Positions 1-9,540 of a stretch of DNA of 64,000 bases are shown here, piece after piece (position 1 is the first letter of the stretch; each line of letters starts with the position of its first letter). Origin of the DNA: Pseudomonadota bacterium. Its GTDB lineage: Bacteria; Pseudomonadota; Alphaproteobacteria; SHVZ01. A model generated the notes under the pieces. That model ran no database searches and was not told the origin of the DNA. It saw only the letters and a list, made by a program, of their open reading frames with translations. The position numbers and the translations under genes were made by a program. The stretch spans positions 1-64,000 of the forward strand of contig JACQAG010000003.1 in NCBI GenBank assembly GCA_016195085.1, written 5' to 3'.

Positions 1-129
1 GCTTGAATCACCAAGCTGGCGCCATGTCAAGTAATAGCCCTCTATCTACATGGACACAAAAGCAGCTGAAAAGCCGCAGACAGTCAAACAGCTCAAGCGC
101 TTATCGCAAAACACAGGGTAAAGTTCGGA

Positions 130-1293
130 CTAGGTGGTCTCGGTCGGCTTCAGGCGCACGAGCTGCAGGCGGCCGCCCTGGCCGGTGAGTGCGATGCGGC
201 CGCGCTTCAGGGCGAGCGCATAGTCACCGAACACGGCGCGGCGCCAGCCGGTGAGGGCGGGGACCGCGGCATCGTCGACGGCGGCGATGGCCTCCAAGTC
301 CTCGGCGCTCGCCACCAGCTTCTGCGCCACCTCGTGGGTCTCGCATTGCAGCTTGAGGAGCACCTTCAAGAGCTCCACCAGGGGCTGGCGCCCCGGGGGA
401 ACCGAGGGGCGCTCGCCTTCGGTGATCGCCGGCGGCGGCCGATCCCGTCCTTCGGCGATTGCCGTCAGCATGTCCTGGCCCAACCGGCTCTCGGCGAAAC
501 CGGTTGGAATCAGCCGGCAGCGCGCCAAGTCGGCGACGTTGGCGGGGGCCTGGGCCGCCACCTCCAGCAACACCTCGTCGCGCACGATGCGCTGGCGGGG
601 CACGTTGCGGCGCTGCGCCTCGACCTCGCGCCAGGCGGCGAGCGATGCGAGCATCGCCAGGAAGCGCGGGTTGCTGGAGCGGGGCTTCAGGCGGCGCCAA
701 GCGTGGCTGGGCTCGAGGCGATAGGTCTCCGGATTGCGCAACACCGCCAGCTCCTCGGCAAGCCAGGCCGCGCGGCCGCTCTCCGCCATGCGCAGCGAAA
801 GCTTGTCGTAGATGGTCCTGAGGTAGGTCACGTCGGCCAGCGCATAGCCCAGCTGCCGCTCGGTCAGCGGCCGCCTCGACCAGTCGGTGAAGCGCGAGGA
901 CTTGTCGATGCGGGCGCCGGTGAGCTTGCCGGCAAGCGTCTCGTAGCTCACCTGATCCCCGAAGCCGCAAACCATCGCCGCGACCTGGCTGTCGAAGATC
1001 GGGCTCGGCACCTCGCCGGTCATGTGGAAGAAGATCTCGACGTCCTGCCGGGCGGCGTGGAAGACCTTCACCACATCGGCCGCCCGCAGCAGCTCTAGCA
1101 GCGGCGCGAGGTCGATTCCCGGTGCGAGCGCATCGATCGCATGCGCCTCCTCCGGCCCCGCCAGCTGCACCAGGCAGAGCAGCGGCCAATAGGTCTTGTC
1201 GCGGAGAAACTCGGTGTCGATGGCGACGAAGGGGGCGTTGCTGAGCCGGTGGCAGAGCGCCGCCAGCTCCGCATTGTCGGCTATGGGAGACAT
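130..1293 (-). CDS. rnd: Ribonuclease D
   Basis: 3'-5' exoribonuclease that trims tRNA precursors and other structured RNAs in the cytoplasm. The 387-residue product has the DEDD exonuclease core: Asp/Glu in the motif FVAIDTEF near the N-terminus, a second Asp in FHAARQDVEIF, and Tyr/Asp in YALADVTYL. A C-terminal HRDC-like region follows (about residues 200-290). Length is normal for the family. An open frame extends 23 codons upstream, but the ATG at 1293 gives the usual short N-terminus. The gene is monocistronic as far as can be seen, divergent from the lipoprotein gene that starts near 1434. Confidence 0.93.
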   Translation of the reverse strand: MSPIADNAELAALCHRLSNAPFVAIDTEFLRDKTYWPLLCLVQLAGPEEAHAIDALAPGIDLAPLLELLRAADVVKVFHAARQDVEIFFHMTGEVPSPIFDSQVAAMVCGFGDQVSYETLAGKLTGARIDKSSRFTDWSRRPLTERQLGYALADVTYLRTIYDKLSLRMAESGRAAWLAEELAVLRNPETYRLEPSHAWRRLKPRSSNPRFLAMLASLAAWREVEAQRRNVPRQRIVRDEVLLEVAAQAPANVADLARCRLIPTGFAESRLGQDMLTAIAEGRDRPPPAITEGERPSVPPGRQPLVELLKVLLKLQCETHEVAQKLVASAEDLEAIAAVDDAAVPALTGWRRAVFGDYALALKRGRIALTGQGGRLQLVRLKPTETT

Positions 1294-1433
1294 GGACGGA
1301 GAGCTATACAGCCATCCCCGGCAGGGGCAAAGCCGCCCGCTCCTGGCCACCGTCCCGCGCAACTTTCTGACCCATATTTGCCAATTGAAGAAAGTTCATT
1401 TAAAGTCCGGCGCAATTGGGGAGGGGCTGGCGC

Positions 1434-2120
1434 GTGCGCGGAGTGTTGGCACGAACTGCAATCGTCGTGGGGGGGCTGGCCGGCGTGAGCGGCTGTGGCG
1501 TGGTGCCGCCGATCGTCAGCATCGCCTCCTATGCGATCGATGGATTTTCCTTGGTGGCCAGCGGCAAGACGCTGACCGATCACGCTATTTCAGTGGTGGC
1601 TGCGAGCGACTGCGCGCTTTGGCGCATCTTCAGCACCGGCCCGATATGCGTGGAGGACGCCCAGATCGCCGCCGCCGACGCGGCCGCCTCGCCGTTCGTG
1701 CCGGCCGCGCCGCGGCAGGGCCGGGCCGGCGACGGCGACGGCGATGCCGATCCCATCCTGCTGGCCGCGCCCGCGCCAAGCGCATCTCCGCCGGCGGCCA
1801 CCCAGCCGGAGCCGGCAAAACCGGCGACCCGGGTCGTGGGGCTGCACTATCTCGTGCTGGCCAGCTTCCGCGATGCGAAGCCGGCCGAACAGCTCGCCGA
1901 CGTGCATCGCAATCTCGGCGCCTCGCTCAAGGAGGCGGAGGTCGATGGCAAGCGCTGGTATCGCGTCGTGGTCGGCCCGGCGCCGATCGCCCAGCTTGTG
2001 CCCGTGCAAAAGTCGATGGGTGGCGTCGGCATCGAGCGGCCATGGCTCGTGGGCGCCGGCGAGGCCGTCCCGGCACCGAACTTCACCACGCTTGCGTTGA
2101 ATTTGAACGCCGGCCGCTAG
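1434..2120 (+). CDS. SPOR-like domain lipoprotein (hypothetical)
   Basis: The N-terminus is a lipoprotein signal: a short basic start, a hydrophobic stretch and the lipobox VSGC, so the mature protein is predicted to be lipid-anchored in the envelope. A low-complexity Ala/Pro/Asp linker follows (middle third). The C-terminal ~75 residues (HYLVLASFRD...WYRVVVGP) resemble a SPOR fold, which in other proteins binds denuded peptidoglycan glycan strands. I chose the GTG at 1434 because a GGGGAGGGG purine run lies about 9 bases upstream; a TTG at 1416 is the alternative. SPOR assignment is by pattern only, and the exact role is unknown. Confidence 0.7.
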   Translation: MRGVLARTAIVVGGLAGVSGCGVVPPIVSIASYAIDGFSLVASGKTLTDHAISVVAASDCALWRIFSTGPICVEDAQIAAADAAASPFVPAAPRQGRAGDGDGDADPILLAAPAPSASPPAATQPEPAKPATRVVGLHYLVLASFRDAKPAEQLADVHRNLGASLKEAEVDGKRWYRVVVGPAPIAQLVPVQKSMGGVGIERPWLVGAGEAVPAPNFTTLALNLNAGR

Positions 2121-2148
2121 CCGGAATCTTCACACTAAATTCAATAGA

Positions 2149-2898
2149 TTAGTGTCCCGCGATCCGCCGCTGGCGGCTCGGCTTTTTCCGCTTGTCCCGG
2201 TAGAGCCCGGCATCCGCGTCCTGCAGCAGCTCATCGGGACGCTGCCCCGGGCGATAGGCGGCGACGCCGATGCTGGCCTGTAGCGGCAGAACCGTCCCCT
2301 GCCAGGCGATGAGCTGCCCGTTCAAGAGCTTCGAGAGGTCGCGCGCCCGGGTAAAGCCGCGCTCGGCGGTCGTCTCCGGCATGAGCACTGCGAACTCGTC
2401 GCCGCCGAGTCGGGCGACGCAGTCGCTGGGGCGGACATGGCCGTTCAGCATGGCGGCGGCATGGGCCAAGACCTCGTCGCCGGCCGCGTGGCCGTGGATG
2501 TCGTTGATCGCCTTGAAGCCGTCGAGATCGATCATCAGGAGCACCCCGCCCTTGCCGCTGCGCTTGGACTCGGCCAGCGCGCGCTTGAGCTCGATCATGA
2601 AGCCGCGGCGGTTCTTGATCTGGGTCAGCTCGTCGGTAACCGAGAGGCTTTCCAGATAGTCGATGCGCTGGCGCTGCTGCTCCAGCTTGCGCTCGGCCTC
2701 CTCGATCGCCCTCAGGGCCAGTTGGATGACGCCCTCGTCCAGCCGGGCCAAGGCCAGCCCGCTCGCCTCGGCGAGCTGGGTTGCGCGCCGGGCGAGCAAG
2801 CCGATATTGCGCGGCGTCTCCGGCGCCAGGGGGGCGCTCGCGAGGTCGACCGTCGTCTTGCTGCGTTTGCTGAAAACCGTCATCGCTGCCGTAACCAT
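2149..2898 (-). CDS. Diguanylate cyclase (GGDEF domain)
   Basis: Makes cyclic di-GMP from two GTP. The 249-residue protein has an N-terminal helical region of about 90 residues, likely coiled coil (EEAERKLEQQRQRIDYLESL), then one GGDEF domain with the intact motif RLGGDEFAVLMPE. An RxxD inhibitory site (RPSD) sits five residues before GGDEF, so product inhibition is expected. There is no membrane segment or recognisable sensor, so the signal presumably acts through the N-terminal helix. It converges on the SPOR lipoprotein gene; its TAA lies in a 7-bp inverted repeat (2132-2155). ATG 2898 was used; ATG 2883 is possible. Confidence 0.9.
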   Translation of the reverse strand: MVTAAMTVFSKRSKTTVDLASAPLAPETPRNIGLLARRATQLAEASGLALARLDEGVIQLALRAIEEAERKLEQQRQRIDYLESLSVTDELTQIKNRRGFMIELKRALAESKRSGKGGVLLMIDLDGFKAINDIHGHAAGDEVLAHAAAMLNGHVRPSDCVARLGGDEFAVLMPETTAERGFTRARDLSKLLNGQLIAWQGTVLPLQASIGVAAYRPGQRPDELLQDADAGLYRDKRKKPSRQRRIAGH

Positions 2899-3074
2899 TC
2901 CCGTGGAGAGAGATCCCCTTGGGCTGGTGCCAGCAATGCCCGTGCCGCGGATAACTTATTGAAATCGCAAATGAACCCGTGGAGACAGGCGACCAGCGCT
3001 CGGCACTATTTGCCGACCCTTCAGAAACTGCCGAGTGCCCCTTCACGCCAAACTCGCCGCCGACTCGTCCCGGC

Positions 3075-4043
3075 TCAGACCACCCGGTCCGGCGGCTCGC
3101 GGCCGGCAAAGACCGCATCCAGATTGTCGAGCGCGCGAAAGCCCATCGCGTCCCGCGTCTCCCGGGTGGCGCTGCCGAGATGGGGCAAGAGGAAGGTGTT
3201 GGCGAGATCGCGGTAGCCTGGATGGATGCAGGGCTCGCCTTCGTAGACGTCGAGGCCCGCCGCGGCGATGCGGCCGGAACGGAGTGCCGTGATCAAGGCC
3301 TCGTCATCGACGATGCCGCCGCGGGCGGTATTGACCACGATGGCGCCCTCCGGCAAGAGCGCGATGCGCCTGCTATCCAGAAGCCGGGCGGTCTCGGCCG
3401 TCGCCGGGCAATGCAGCGATAGAAAATCGGCGTGACGCAGCAGCTCGTCCGGGTCGGCATGGAAGATGGCGCCCGCCTCCAGATCGGCCGGCAGCCGGCG
3501 GCGATTGCTGTAGTGCACGGTCATGTCGAAGCCGCGGGCGTGCCGGGCAACCGCGCGGCCGATGCGGCCCATGCCGAGGACCGCCAATCGCTTGCCGGTC
3601 ATGTGGGTGCCGAGCATGCCGGTGGGCGCCCAGGCGCCCCACCGGTTCTCGCGGACCAGGCGCTCGCCCTCATGCGCGCGCCGCGCCGCCCCCAGCATCA
3701 ACAGGATCGCCACGTCCGCCGTGGCATCGGTCAGGACATCCGGGGTGTTGGTGACCAGGAGCGACCGTGCCCGTGCCGCCGCCACGTCGATGTGGTCGTA
3801 GCCGACGGAGAAGGTGGCAATGGCGCGGATGCTCAGGGGCAGCCTCGCCAGGGCCGCGGCATCGAGCCGTTCGGTCGGCGTGACCAGCAGCGCATCGGCG
3901 TCCTGAGCCAGCGCCGGCAGCGCGTCCGGCTGGATCAGCTCGTCGGCGGGATTGAGCCTGGCGTCGTAATCGCGGCTGAGGCGGCGCTCGACCGCTTCGG
4001 GCAATCTTCGGGTGACAAGCACGGTCGGCTTGGTCGATGGCAT
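3075..4043 (-). CDS. D-2-hydroxyacid dehydrogenase (glyoxylate/hydroxypyruvate reductase type)
   Basis: NAD(P)-dependent reduction of glyoxylate, hydroxypyruvate or a related 2-keto acid. The 322-residue protein matches the D-isomer-specific 2-hydroxyacid dehydrogenase fold. The Rossmann motif GMGRIG is at about residue 155, the catalytic Arg is in NTARGGIVDD, the Glu in DVYEGEP, and the His in LPHLGSATRETRDAM. The family is usually annotated as D-glycerate dehydrogenase or glyoxylate reductase; substrate cannot be fixed from sequence. It stands alone, divergent from the EipB gene across about 175 bases. Confidence 0.9.
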   Translation of the reverse strand: MPSTKPTVLVTRRLPEAVERRLSRDYDARLNPADELIQPDALPALAQDADALLVTPTERLDAAALARLPLSIRAIATFSVGYDHIDVAAARARSLLVTNTPDVLTDATADVAILLMLGAARRAHEGERLVRENRWGAWAPTGMLGTHMTGKRLAVLGMGRIGRAVARHARGFDMTVHYSNRRRLPADLEAGAIFHADPDELLRHADFLSLHCPATAETARLLDSRRIALLPEGAIVVNTARGGIVDDEALITALRSGRIAAAGLDVYEGEPCIHPGYRDLANTFLLPHLGSATRETRDAMGFRALDNLDAVFAGREPPDRVV

Positions 4044-4219
4044 GTCCGGTTCTTGGCTGTGGGAACGGTGATGGGGGGGATCGATGCCCCGATACTACCG
4101 TGCCAAAGTGAAGCATGACATAATCCTGCGACGATGGATCGCGCCACCAATGCGGGTATCAAGGGTTGAGGATCGCTGCCTCCGACCCCCGCCAGAGGGC
4201 ACGATCGGAGGATCATTCG

Positions 4220-5062
4220 ATGGTGCATTGGGCTCATCCAGCCGGAAGACGGGTCGGTCCCGTCGTCCTCGGCCTGCTCCTAGCCGTGCCGCTTGCCGTG
4301 GCCGCACCTCCGGCCGTCGCGATCGACATCATGCCGCATCGGGCCCTCTACAGCCTGTCCCTCGGAGCCGCCAAGAGCGCCAGCGGCGTCGCCGACGCCC
4401 GCGGCTCGATGCTGCTCGAATGGGGCGATAGCTGCGATGGCTGGACCATCGAGCAGCGCTACAAGCTGACGGTCCTCTACACGGAAAACGGCGAAGCCGA
4501 GCTCTCCGTCAGCTTCACCACCTGGGAAAGCAGGGACGGTCTGCGCTACCGCTTCTTCGTGCGCAAGCTCAGGGACGGCGACGTCACCGACGAGTTGCGT
4601 GGCCGGGCGTCGCTGAGCGGCCCGGGCGAGGCCGGCTCGGCCGCCTTCACCCAGCCCGAGCAGCAGGAGATTCCGTTGCCTGCCGGGGCCATCTTCCCGA
4701 CCGAGCACACGATTGAGATCATCCGCGCGGCCGAAGCGGGCAAGCGGTTCCTCTCACGCAGCGTCTTCGATGGCGGCGAGCTCGAGGGTCCCTCGGAGAT
4801 CACCGCCGCCATCGGCGGTCGGCTGCCTGCCGCCGCACCCGATGCGGTGGCGCCGGCGAAGGCCGAGCCGTTCAAACGGCCGTCCTGGCCGGTCCGTCTC
4901 GCCTACTACAAGCAGGGCAGCAACGGTTCCGAGCCCGACTACGAGGTCGGGATGCGGCTTCACGACAATGGCGTCGCCGATGGATTGGCTCTCGACTACG
5001 GCGATTTCTCGGTCAAGGCGCGCCTGACCGAGATCGAGGCGTTGCCGCGCCCGAGCTGCTGA
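4220..5062 (+). CDS. eipB: EipB-family cell envelope integrity protein (DUF1849)
   Basis: Periplasmic beta-rich protein of the EipB/DUF1849 family, which supports envelope integrity in alphaproteobacteria such as Brucella. The N-terminus has a signal peptide (GLLLAVPLAVAAPPAVA). The mature start IMPHRALYSLSL, the GDSCDGW motif and a Cys as the last residue fit the family. EipB has a conserved disulfide between an early Cys and a C-terminal Cys, and both are present here. The ATG at 4220 has GGAG 9 bases upstream; earlier in-frame codons lack such a site. The gene converges on dinB with a 9-base gap. Confidence 0.85.
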   Translation: MVHWAHPAGRRVGPVVLGLLLAVPLAVAAPPAVAIDIMPHRALYSLSLGAAKSASGVADARGSMLLEWGDSCDGWTIEQRYKLTVLYTENGEAELSVSFTTWESRDGLRYRFFVRKLRDGDVTDELRGRASLSGPGEAGSAAFTQPEQQEIPLPAGAIFPTEHTIEIIRAAEAGKRFLSRSVFDGGELEGPSEITAAIGGRLPAAAPDAVAPAKAEPFKRPSWPVRLAYYKQGSNGSEPDYEVGMRLHDNGVADGLALDYGDFSVKARLTEIEALPRPSC

Positions 5063-5071
5063 AACCCGTCC

Positions 5072-6346
5072 TCAACGCCGGAAGCGCGTGGGTGGGGCGA
5101 GCCCGCGCCCCTTGCCGATGGCGCCGTCTCCGTGCTTCGCCCTCAAGACGTCCATCGTCTGCTCGGCCCGCGCTCGCTTCGCCTGCGCCGCATCGAAGAG
5201 ACTGGGCGGGTCTGCCGCATCGGCGGGCTGCATATCGTCGGTGCCGATGCCGATGAGCCGGTAACGCGCGCCGTCGGCGGCCCGCTCGAGGAGCGGCAGT
5301 GCGGCGCGGTAGAGGGTGTCGGCAAGCTGCGAGGGCGCCTCCAGCCGGTGCTGACGGGTGATGATGCGAAAGCCGTCCGTCTTGAGCTTGAGGGTGACCA
5401 CGCTGCCGGCAAGCTCCGCCTCCTTCAGCCGATGCGACAGGCGTTCGGCCAGATGCCAGAGGCGGCGGGAGAGCTCGGCCATCTCGGCGATGTCCTCATC
5501 GAAGGTGGTCTCGACCGAGATGCTCTTGGTCTCGCGGTCGGCGACGACCTGGCGATCGTCGATGCCGCGGGCGAAGCGCGCCAGGCGGCGGCCGATCGAT
5601 CCGTAGCGCCGGGCGAGATCCTCCTCCTCGCGGTCCTGCAGCTGGCCGATGGTCGCGATGCCGTCGCCGGCCAGGCGTCGGCGCAGCTTCTCGCCGACCC
5701 CCCAGATGAGCCCGACCGGCCGCGGCGCCAGGAACGATCGCGCCTCCTCGCGGCCGATGACGCCGAAGCCGCGCGGCTTGTCGAGATCGGAAGCGACCTT
5801 GGCCAGGAACTTGTTGTAGCTGAGGCCGATCGAAACGGTGATGCCGATCTCCCGCTCGATCTTGAGCGCCAGCAGCGCCAGCGTGCGGGCCGGGATGCCG
5901 CCATGCACCTCGACGGTGCCGGTCATATCGAGGAAGGCTTCGTCGATGGAAAGCGGCTCGACCAGCGGGGTCGTCGTTTCCATCATCCGACGCACCCGAT
6001 GACCCACGTCTTGATAGTGATCCATGTCGGGAGGGATGACGACCGCCTCCGGGCAGGCCTTGAGCGCCTTGAACATCGGCATCGCCGAGCGTACGCCGTA
6101 GATGCGCGCCACGTAGCAGCAGGCGAGAACCACGCCGCGATGCCTGCCGCCGACGATGACGGGCCGGTCGGCAAGGTCGGGGTGCCGCTGCTTCTCGCAG
6201 CTCGCATAGAAGGCGTCGCAATCGATATGCGCGATCGACAGGCGACCCAGCTCGCAATGGACGATGGCGCGCGGCGAACCGCAGGACGAGCAGCGGCCGG
6301 TCGGCTGATCGTCGAGGCGGCCGCAGTCCCGGCACAGCGCCGTCAT
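5072..6346 (-). CDS. dinB: DNA polymerase IV (Y-family) with N-terminal zinc-ribbon-like segment
   Basis: Error-prone translesion polymerase. The product is 424 residues from the ATG at 6346. Residues 1-35 carry two CxxC pairs (CRDC...CSSC), an extension seen in a subset of alphaproteobacterial DinB proteins. The catalytic acidic residues are visible in HIDCDAFYASCE and in LSIDEAFLDMTG, followed by the HhH region (FLAPRPVGLIWGVG) and little-finger domain. A possible beta-clamp contact (PSLFD) lies near the C-terminus. The start sits 4 bases after the ROK kinase stop on the same strand, so the two are probably co-transcribed. Confidence 0.93.
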   Translation of the reverse strand: MTALCRDCGRLDDQPTGRCSSCGSPRAIVHCELGRLSIAHIDCDAFYASCEKQRHPDLADRPVIVGGRHRGVVLACCYVARIYGVRSAMPMFKALKACPEAVVIPPDMDHYQDVGHRVRRMMETTTPLVEPLSIDEAFLDMTGTVEVHGGIPARTLALLALKIEREIGITVSIGLSYNKFLAKVASDLDKPRGFGVIGREEARSFLAPRPVGLIWGVGEKLRRRLAGDGIATIGQLQDREEEDLARRYGSIGRRLARFARGIDDRQVVADRETKSISVETTFDEDIAEMAELSRRLWHLAERLSHRLKEAELAGSVVTLKLKTDGFRIITRQHRLEAPSQLADTLYRAALPLLERAADGARYRLIGIGTDDMQPADAADPPSLFDAAQAKRARAEQTMDVLRAKHGDGAIGKGRGLAPPTRFRR

Positions 6347-6350
6347 GCTT

Positions 6351-7256
6351 TCACCCTCGCTCCATCGGCCAAAGCCACGCCGCCCCGCGCACGCCGCTCG
6401 AATCGCCGTGCAGCGGCGGCACCAGCCGCGTCCGTGCATCGTCGGAGAACAGATGGCGCTGCCAAAGCGGCGGCACCGAATGATAGAGCCGCTCGAGCCG
6501 AGAAAGGCCGCCGCCCAGCACGATCACCTCCGGATCGATAATGTTGATGACATGGGCCAAGGCCCGGGCAAGCCGCTCCTCGTAGCGCAAGAGCGTGGCC
6601 TCGGCCGCCTCGTCGCCCGCTTCGGCAGCCGTGACGATCGCCTCGCCGCTGAGGCATTGACCGGTTGCGGCCTCGTGGTCGCGCACCAGTGCGGGACCGG
6701 ACAGAAACGTCTCGATGCAGCCGAGCTGGCCGCAATAGCAGCGCCCGCCCGGCCGCTCTGCCTCGGTCGCCCAGGGCAACGGATTGTGGCCCCATTCGCC
6801 GGCAATCGCGTTCGCCCCCGTGACCGGTCTGCCGCCGATGACGATGCCGCCCCCCACCCCGGTGCCGAGGATCACGCCGAAGACCGGGTCGGCGCCGGCC
6901 GCCGCCCCGTCGGTCGCCTCGGAGACGGCAAAGCAATTGGCGTCGTTGGCCAGGCGCACCGGACGGTCGAGGGCCTCGGCCAAGTCGCGATCGAACGGCT
7001 TGCCGATGAGCCAGACCGAGTTGGCGTTCTTGATGAGCCCGGTCTTGGGCGAGATCGCACCTGGAATGCCGACCCCGACGCTGCAGGTCTGCCCGAGCTC
7101 GGATTCCACTTCGCGGACCAGGCCCACGACCGCCGCGACGGTCCGTTCATAGCTTCCGACCGGGCTGGGGCGCCTGCGTCTCAGGCGGACCCGGCCATCG
7201 TCCTCGAGGAGGATTACCTCGATCTTGGTTCCGCCGAGGTCGATGCCGATACGCAA
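6351..7256 (-). CDS. ROK-family sugar kinase (fructokinase/glucokinase type)
   Basis: Cytoplasmic ATP-dependent hexose kinase. The 301-residue protein has the N-terminal phosphate loop GIDLGGTKIE, the central GTGVGGGIVIGG loop and the ROK zinc-binding signature around CYCGQLGCIE, so a metal-stabilised fold is expected. There is no DNA-binding helix-turn-helix, so it is an enzyme and not a ROK repressor. Substrate (fructose, mannose, glucose or N-acetylglucosamine) is not determinable. Translation starts at TTG 7256 with AGGGGAA close upstream. It is divergent from divK and upstream of dinB. Confidence 0.9.
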   Translation of the reverse strand: MRIGIDLGGTKIEVILLEDDGRVRLRRRRPSPVGSYERTVAAVVGLVREVESELGQTCSVGVGIPGAISPKTGLIKNANSVWLIGKPFDRDLAEALDRPVRLANDANCFAVSEATDGAAAGADPVFGVILGTGVGGGIVIGGRPVTGANAIAGEWGHNPLPWATEAERPGGRCYCGQLGCIETFLSGPALVRDHEAATGQCLSGEAIVTAAEAGDEAAEATLLRYEERLARALAHVINIIDPEVIVLGGGLSRLERLYHSVPPLWQRHLFSDDARTRLVPPLHGDSSGVRGAAWLWPMERG

Positions 7257-7390
7257 AATAGTTCCCCTATTCAGGTGCTGGCCAAGGCCAATTCACGGCC
7301 GAGGATATGGTTCCACTTTCCCGCAGCCTCGGCTAGGATCACCATGACCTTTCCAGCCTCTGCCGCAGCGGCCCTTTGACCACCGGATCA

Positions 7391-7759
7391 ATGACCCAGA
7401 AGACCGTTCTCATCGTCGAGGACAATGAGCTGAACATGAAGCTCTTCAACGACTTGTTGGAGGCTCATGGGTACAATGTAATTCAAACACGGGACGGATT
7501 GGAGGCGCTCAAGCTGGCAAGGCAGCACCACCCGGATCTGATCTTGATGGACATTCAGCTGCCCGAGGTCTCGGGGCTGGAAGTCACCAAGTGGCTCAAG
7601 GAAGATGATCGACTGAAATCAATCCCGGTCATCGCCGTCACGGCATTTGCCATGAAGGGCGATGAGGAGCGGATTCGCGACGGCGGCTGCGAGGCCTATA
7701 TCGCCAAGCCGATCTCGGTCGCCACCTTCCTGCAGACCGTGCAACGTTTTCTCAGTTAG
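7391..7759 (+). CDS. divK: Single-domain response regulator DivK
   Basis: Receiver-only regulator of 122 residues. It has the acidic pair ED, the phospho-acceptor Asp in [13 protein letters not shown], Thr/Ala in [14 protein letters not shown] and the Lys in YIAKPIS. In Caulobacter and relatives DivK signals through DivJ/PleC to the DivL-CckA-CtrA cell-cycle pathway. The adjacent pleD, starting 3 bases after the stop, is the classic partner and strongly supports this assignment over a generic CheY-like protein. ATG 7391 gives the standard N-terminus [13 protein letters not shown]; an upstream TTG at 7376 is unlikely. Confidence 0.93.
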   Translation: MTQKTVLIVEDNELNMKLFNDLLEAHGYNVIQTRDGLEALKLARQHHPDLILMDIQLPEVSGLEVTKWLKEDDRLKSIPVIAVTAFAMKGDEERIRDGGCEAYIAKPISVATFLQTVQRFLS

Positions 7760-7762
7760 CCC

Positions 7763-9151
7763 ATGCCGGGACGCGTTCTCGTCGTCGACGACGTCACGCC
7801 CAACGTCAAGTTGCTGGAGGCGAAGCTCGGCGCCGAGTACTTCGAGGTGCTGGCGGCGAGCAATGGCGCGGAAGCGATCGAGATCGCGCGCAAGGAAGCT
7901 CCCGACATCATCCTGCTCGACATCATGATGCCGGGAATGGATGGGTTCGAAGTGTGCCGGCGCCTCAAGGCCGATGCCGCCACCCAGCATATTCCCATCA
8001 TCATGGTCACCGCCTTGAGCGACGTTGCCGATCGGGTGCGCGGGCTTGAGGCCGGGGCCGACGATTTCCTCACCAAGCCGGTCCGAGACATCGCGCTTTT
8101 CGCCCGGGTGCGCTCGCTCGTTCGCCTGAAGATGCTCATGGACGAGTGGCGTTCGCGCGAGCAGACCTCCGCCAGCTTCGGCGTGCTGCCGCCCGATCCC
8201 ATCCTCCAGGAGGAGGACTACGGCCGGGCTCGGGTGCTCATCTGCGAGGATAGCCCGATCGAGATCACCAATATGCGCGAGGTTCTGTCGCGCGACGGCA
8301 ATCAGCTCGCCTTCGTCGCCAGCATGCGCCAAGCGCTCGAGGCGATGGCGCGGCAGGACTTCGACCTGGTGGTGGCGGAGCTCAACGTCGGCGAGGACGA
8401 CGCGCTGCGGCTGTGCTCGCAGCTTCGCTCCAACGAGCCGACCCGGCACACGCCGATTCTGCTGATCGGCGAAGAAGAGCAGACCCAGCGCCTGACCAAG
8501 GGTCTCGACCTCGGCGCCAACGACTACGTGATCAAGCCGATCGATCGCAACGAGCTGTTGGCGCGGGTGCGCACGCAGCTTCGCCGCCGGCGCTATCAGG
8601 ACCGGCTGCGCGCCAACTATCAGCGCAGCCTTGCCGTCGCCCTCATCGATCAGCTGACCGGCGTCTACAACCGCAACTATCTGCTGATCCACCTCTCAGG
8701 CCTGATGCAGCGCACGATGGCGAGCGGCAAGCCCTTGGCCATGCTGCTGGTGGATGTGGACTACTTCAAGCAGGTGAACGACACCCACGGGCATGCCGCG
8801 GGCGACCAGGTGCTGCGCGAGCTGGCGACCCGGATGAGCCATTTCACCCGCAACTTCGACACGGTCGCGCGCTATGGCGGCGAGGAGTTCGTGGTGGTGA
8901 TGCCGGACACCAATCCGGACCTGGCGATGCTGGTGGCCGAGCGGCTCCGCCAGCGTATCGAGGACGTGCCGGTGATCCTGCGCGACACTGGGGCCGCGGT
9001 CACCGTTTCGGTGAGCATCGGAGTGGCGCACGCGCTCGGCACCGGCGACACGCCCGACGAGCTGGTCAAGCGCGCCGATCAGGCGCTCTACGCCGCCAAG
9101 CGCCAGGGGCGCAATCGCGTCCGGCTGTTCCAGCCTTCGACGGCAGCCTAG
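7763..9151 (+). CDS. pleD: PleD: dual-receiver diguanylate cyclase
   Basis: Response-regulator diguanylate cyclase that makes c-di-GMP during the polar/cell-cycle programme. Of 462 residues, 1-120 form a complete receiver (phospho-acceptor Asp in IILLDIMMPGMDG, Lys in FLTKPV). About 150-275 form a second receiver that has Glu where the acceptor Asp would be (LVVAELNVG) but keeps the Lys (VIKPID), fitting its known adaptor role. About 290-455 are the GGDEF domain with GGEEF. An RxxD inhibitory site (RNFD) lies five residues before GGEEF. It is an operon partner of divK. Confidence 0.95.
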   Translation: MPGRVLVVDDVTPNVKLLEAKLGAEYFEVLAASNGAEAIEIARKEAPDIILLDIMMPGMDGFEVCRRLKADAATQHIPIIMVTALSDVADRVRGLEAGADDFLTKPVRDIALFARVRSLVRLKMLMDEWRSREQTSASFGVLPPDPILQEEDYGRARVLICEDSPIEITNMREVLSRDGNQLAFVASMRQALEAMARQDFDLVVAELNVGEDDALRLCSQLRSNEPTRHTPILLIGEEEQTQRLTKGLDLGANDYVIKPIDRNELLARVRTQLRRRRYQDRLRANYQRSLAVALIDQLTGVYNRNYLLIHLSGLMQRTMASGKPLAMLLVDVDYFKQVNDTHGHAAGDQVLRELATRMSHFTRNFDTVARYGGEEFVVVMPDTNPDLAMLVAERLRQRIEDVPVILRDTGAAVTVSVSIGVAHALGTGDTPDELVKRADQALYAAKRQGRNRVRLFQPSTAA

Positions 9152-9169
9152 GCGCCGCCTCGTCCGACC

Positions 9170-9337
9170 CTATTTAATCTTGGCTTCCTTGAACGCGACG
9201 TGCTTGCGCGCGATCGGGTCGTACTTCTTGAATTCGAGCTTTTCCGTGCTGTTACGCGGGTTCTTCTTGGTCACGTAGTAGAAGCCCGTGTCCGCAGTGC
9301 TCTGCAGCTTGATCAGAATCGTGGTCGGCTTGGCCAT
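9170..9337 (-). CDS. rpmG: 50S ribosomal protein L33
   Basis: Ribosomal large-subunit protein of 55 residues beginning [13 protein letters not shown] and ending KEAKIK. It has no cysteine, so it is the zinc-independent type without CxxC pairs. The longer open frame upstream is not coding; ATG 9337 gives the standard length. It converges on pleD with 18 bases between the stops, the usual neighbourhood of divK-pleD in alphaproteobacteria. Confidence 0.96.
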   Translation of the reverse strand: MAKPTTILIKLQSTADTGFYYVTKKNPRNSTEKLEFKKYDPIARKHVAFKEAKIK

Positions 9338-9540
9338 GGGTGTCGCTCTCAGCCTCGGTCCGGAGGCGCTGGAGAATAGCCAGGGCCGCCCTCCTGTCAA
9401 GCTTTGGCCCCGGCCCATGCCGCAGCCGGGCCGGATTCCCGTGGCATTCGAAAGCCCTGGGCGTATATCCGTGGCCGCGAGCCCTGTATAGTCTCGCCCG
9501 CTTCGATCGCACCAATCGGCTCAAGGATCCGCCTCCCCCC

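Noticed and set aside
3-188. Small plus-strand open frame at the window start
   Set aside because: No similarity to any family, overlaps the end of RNase D, and has no clear ribosome-binding site.
2132-2155. 7-bp inverted repeat (ACACTAA...TTAGTGT) between convergent stops as a terminator
   Set aside because: The stem is short and AT-rich with a 10-base loop and no T-run, so it is too weak to call.
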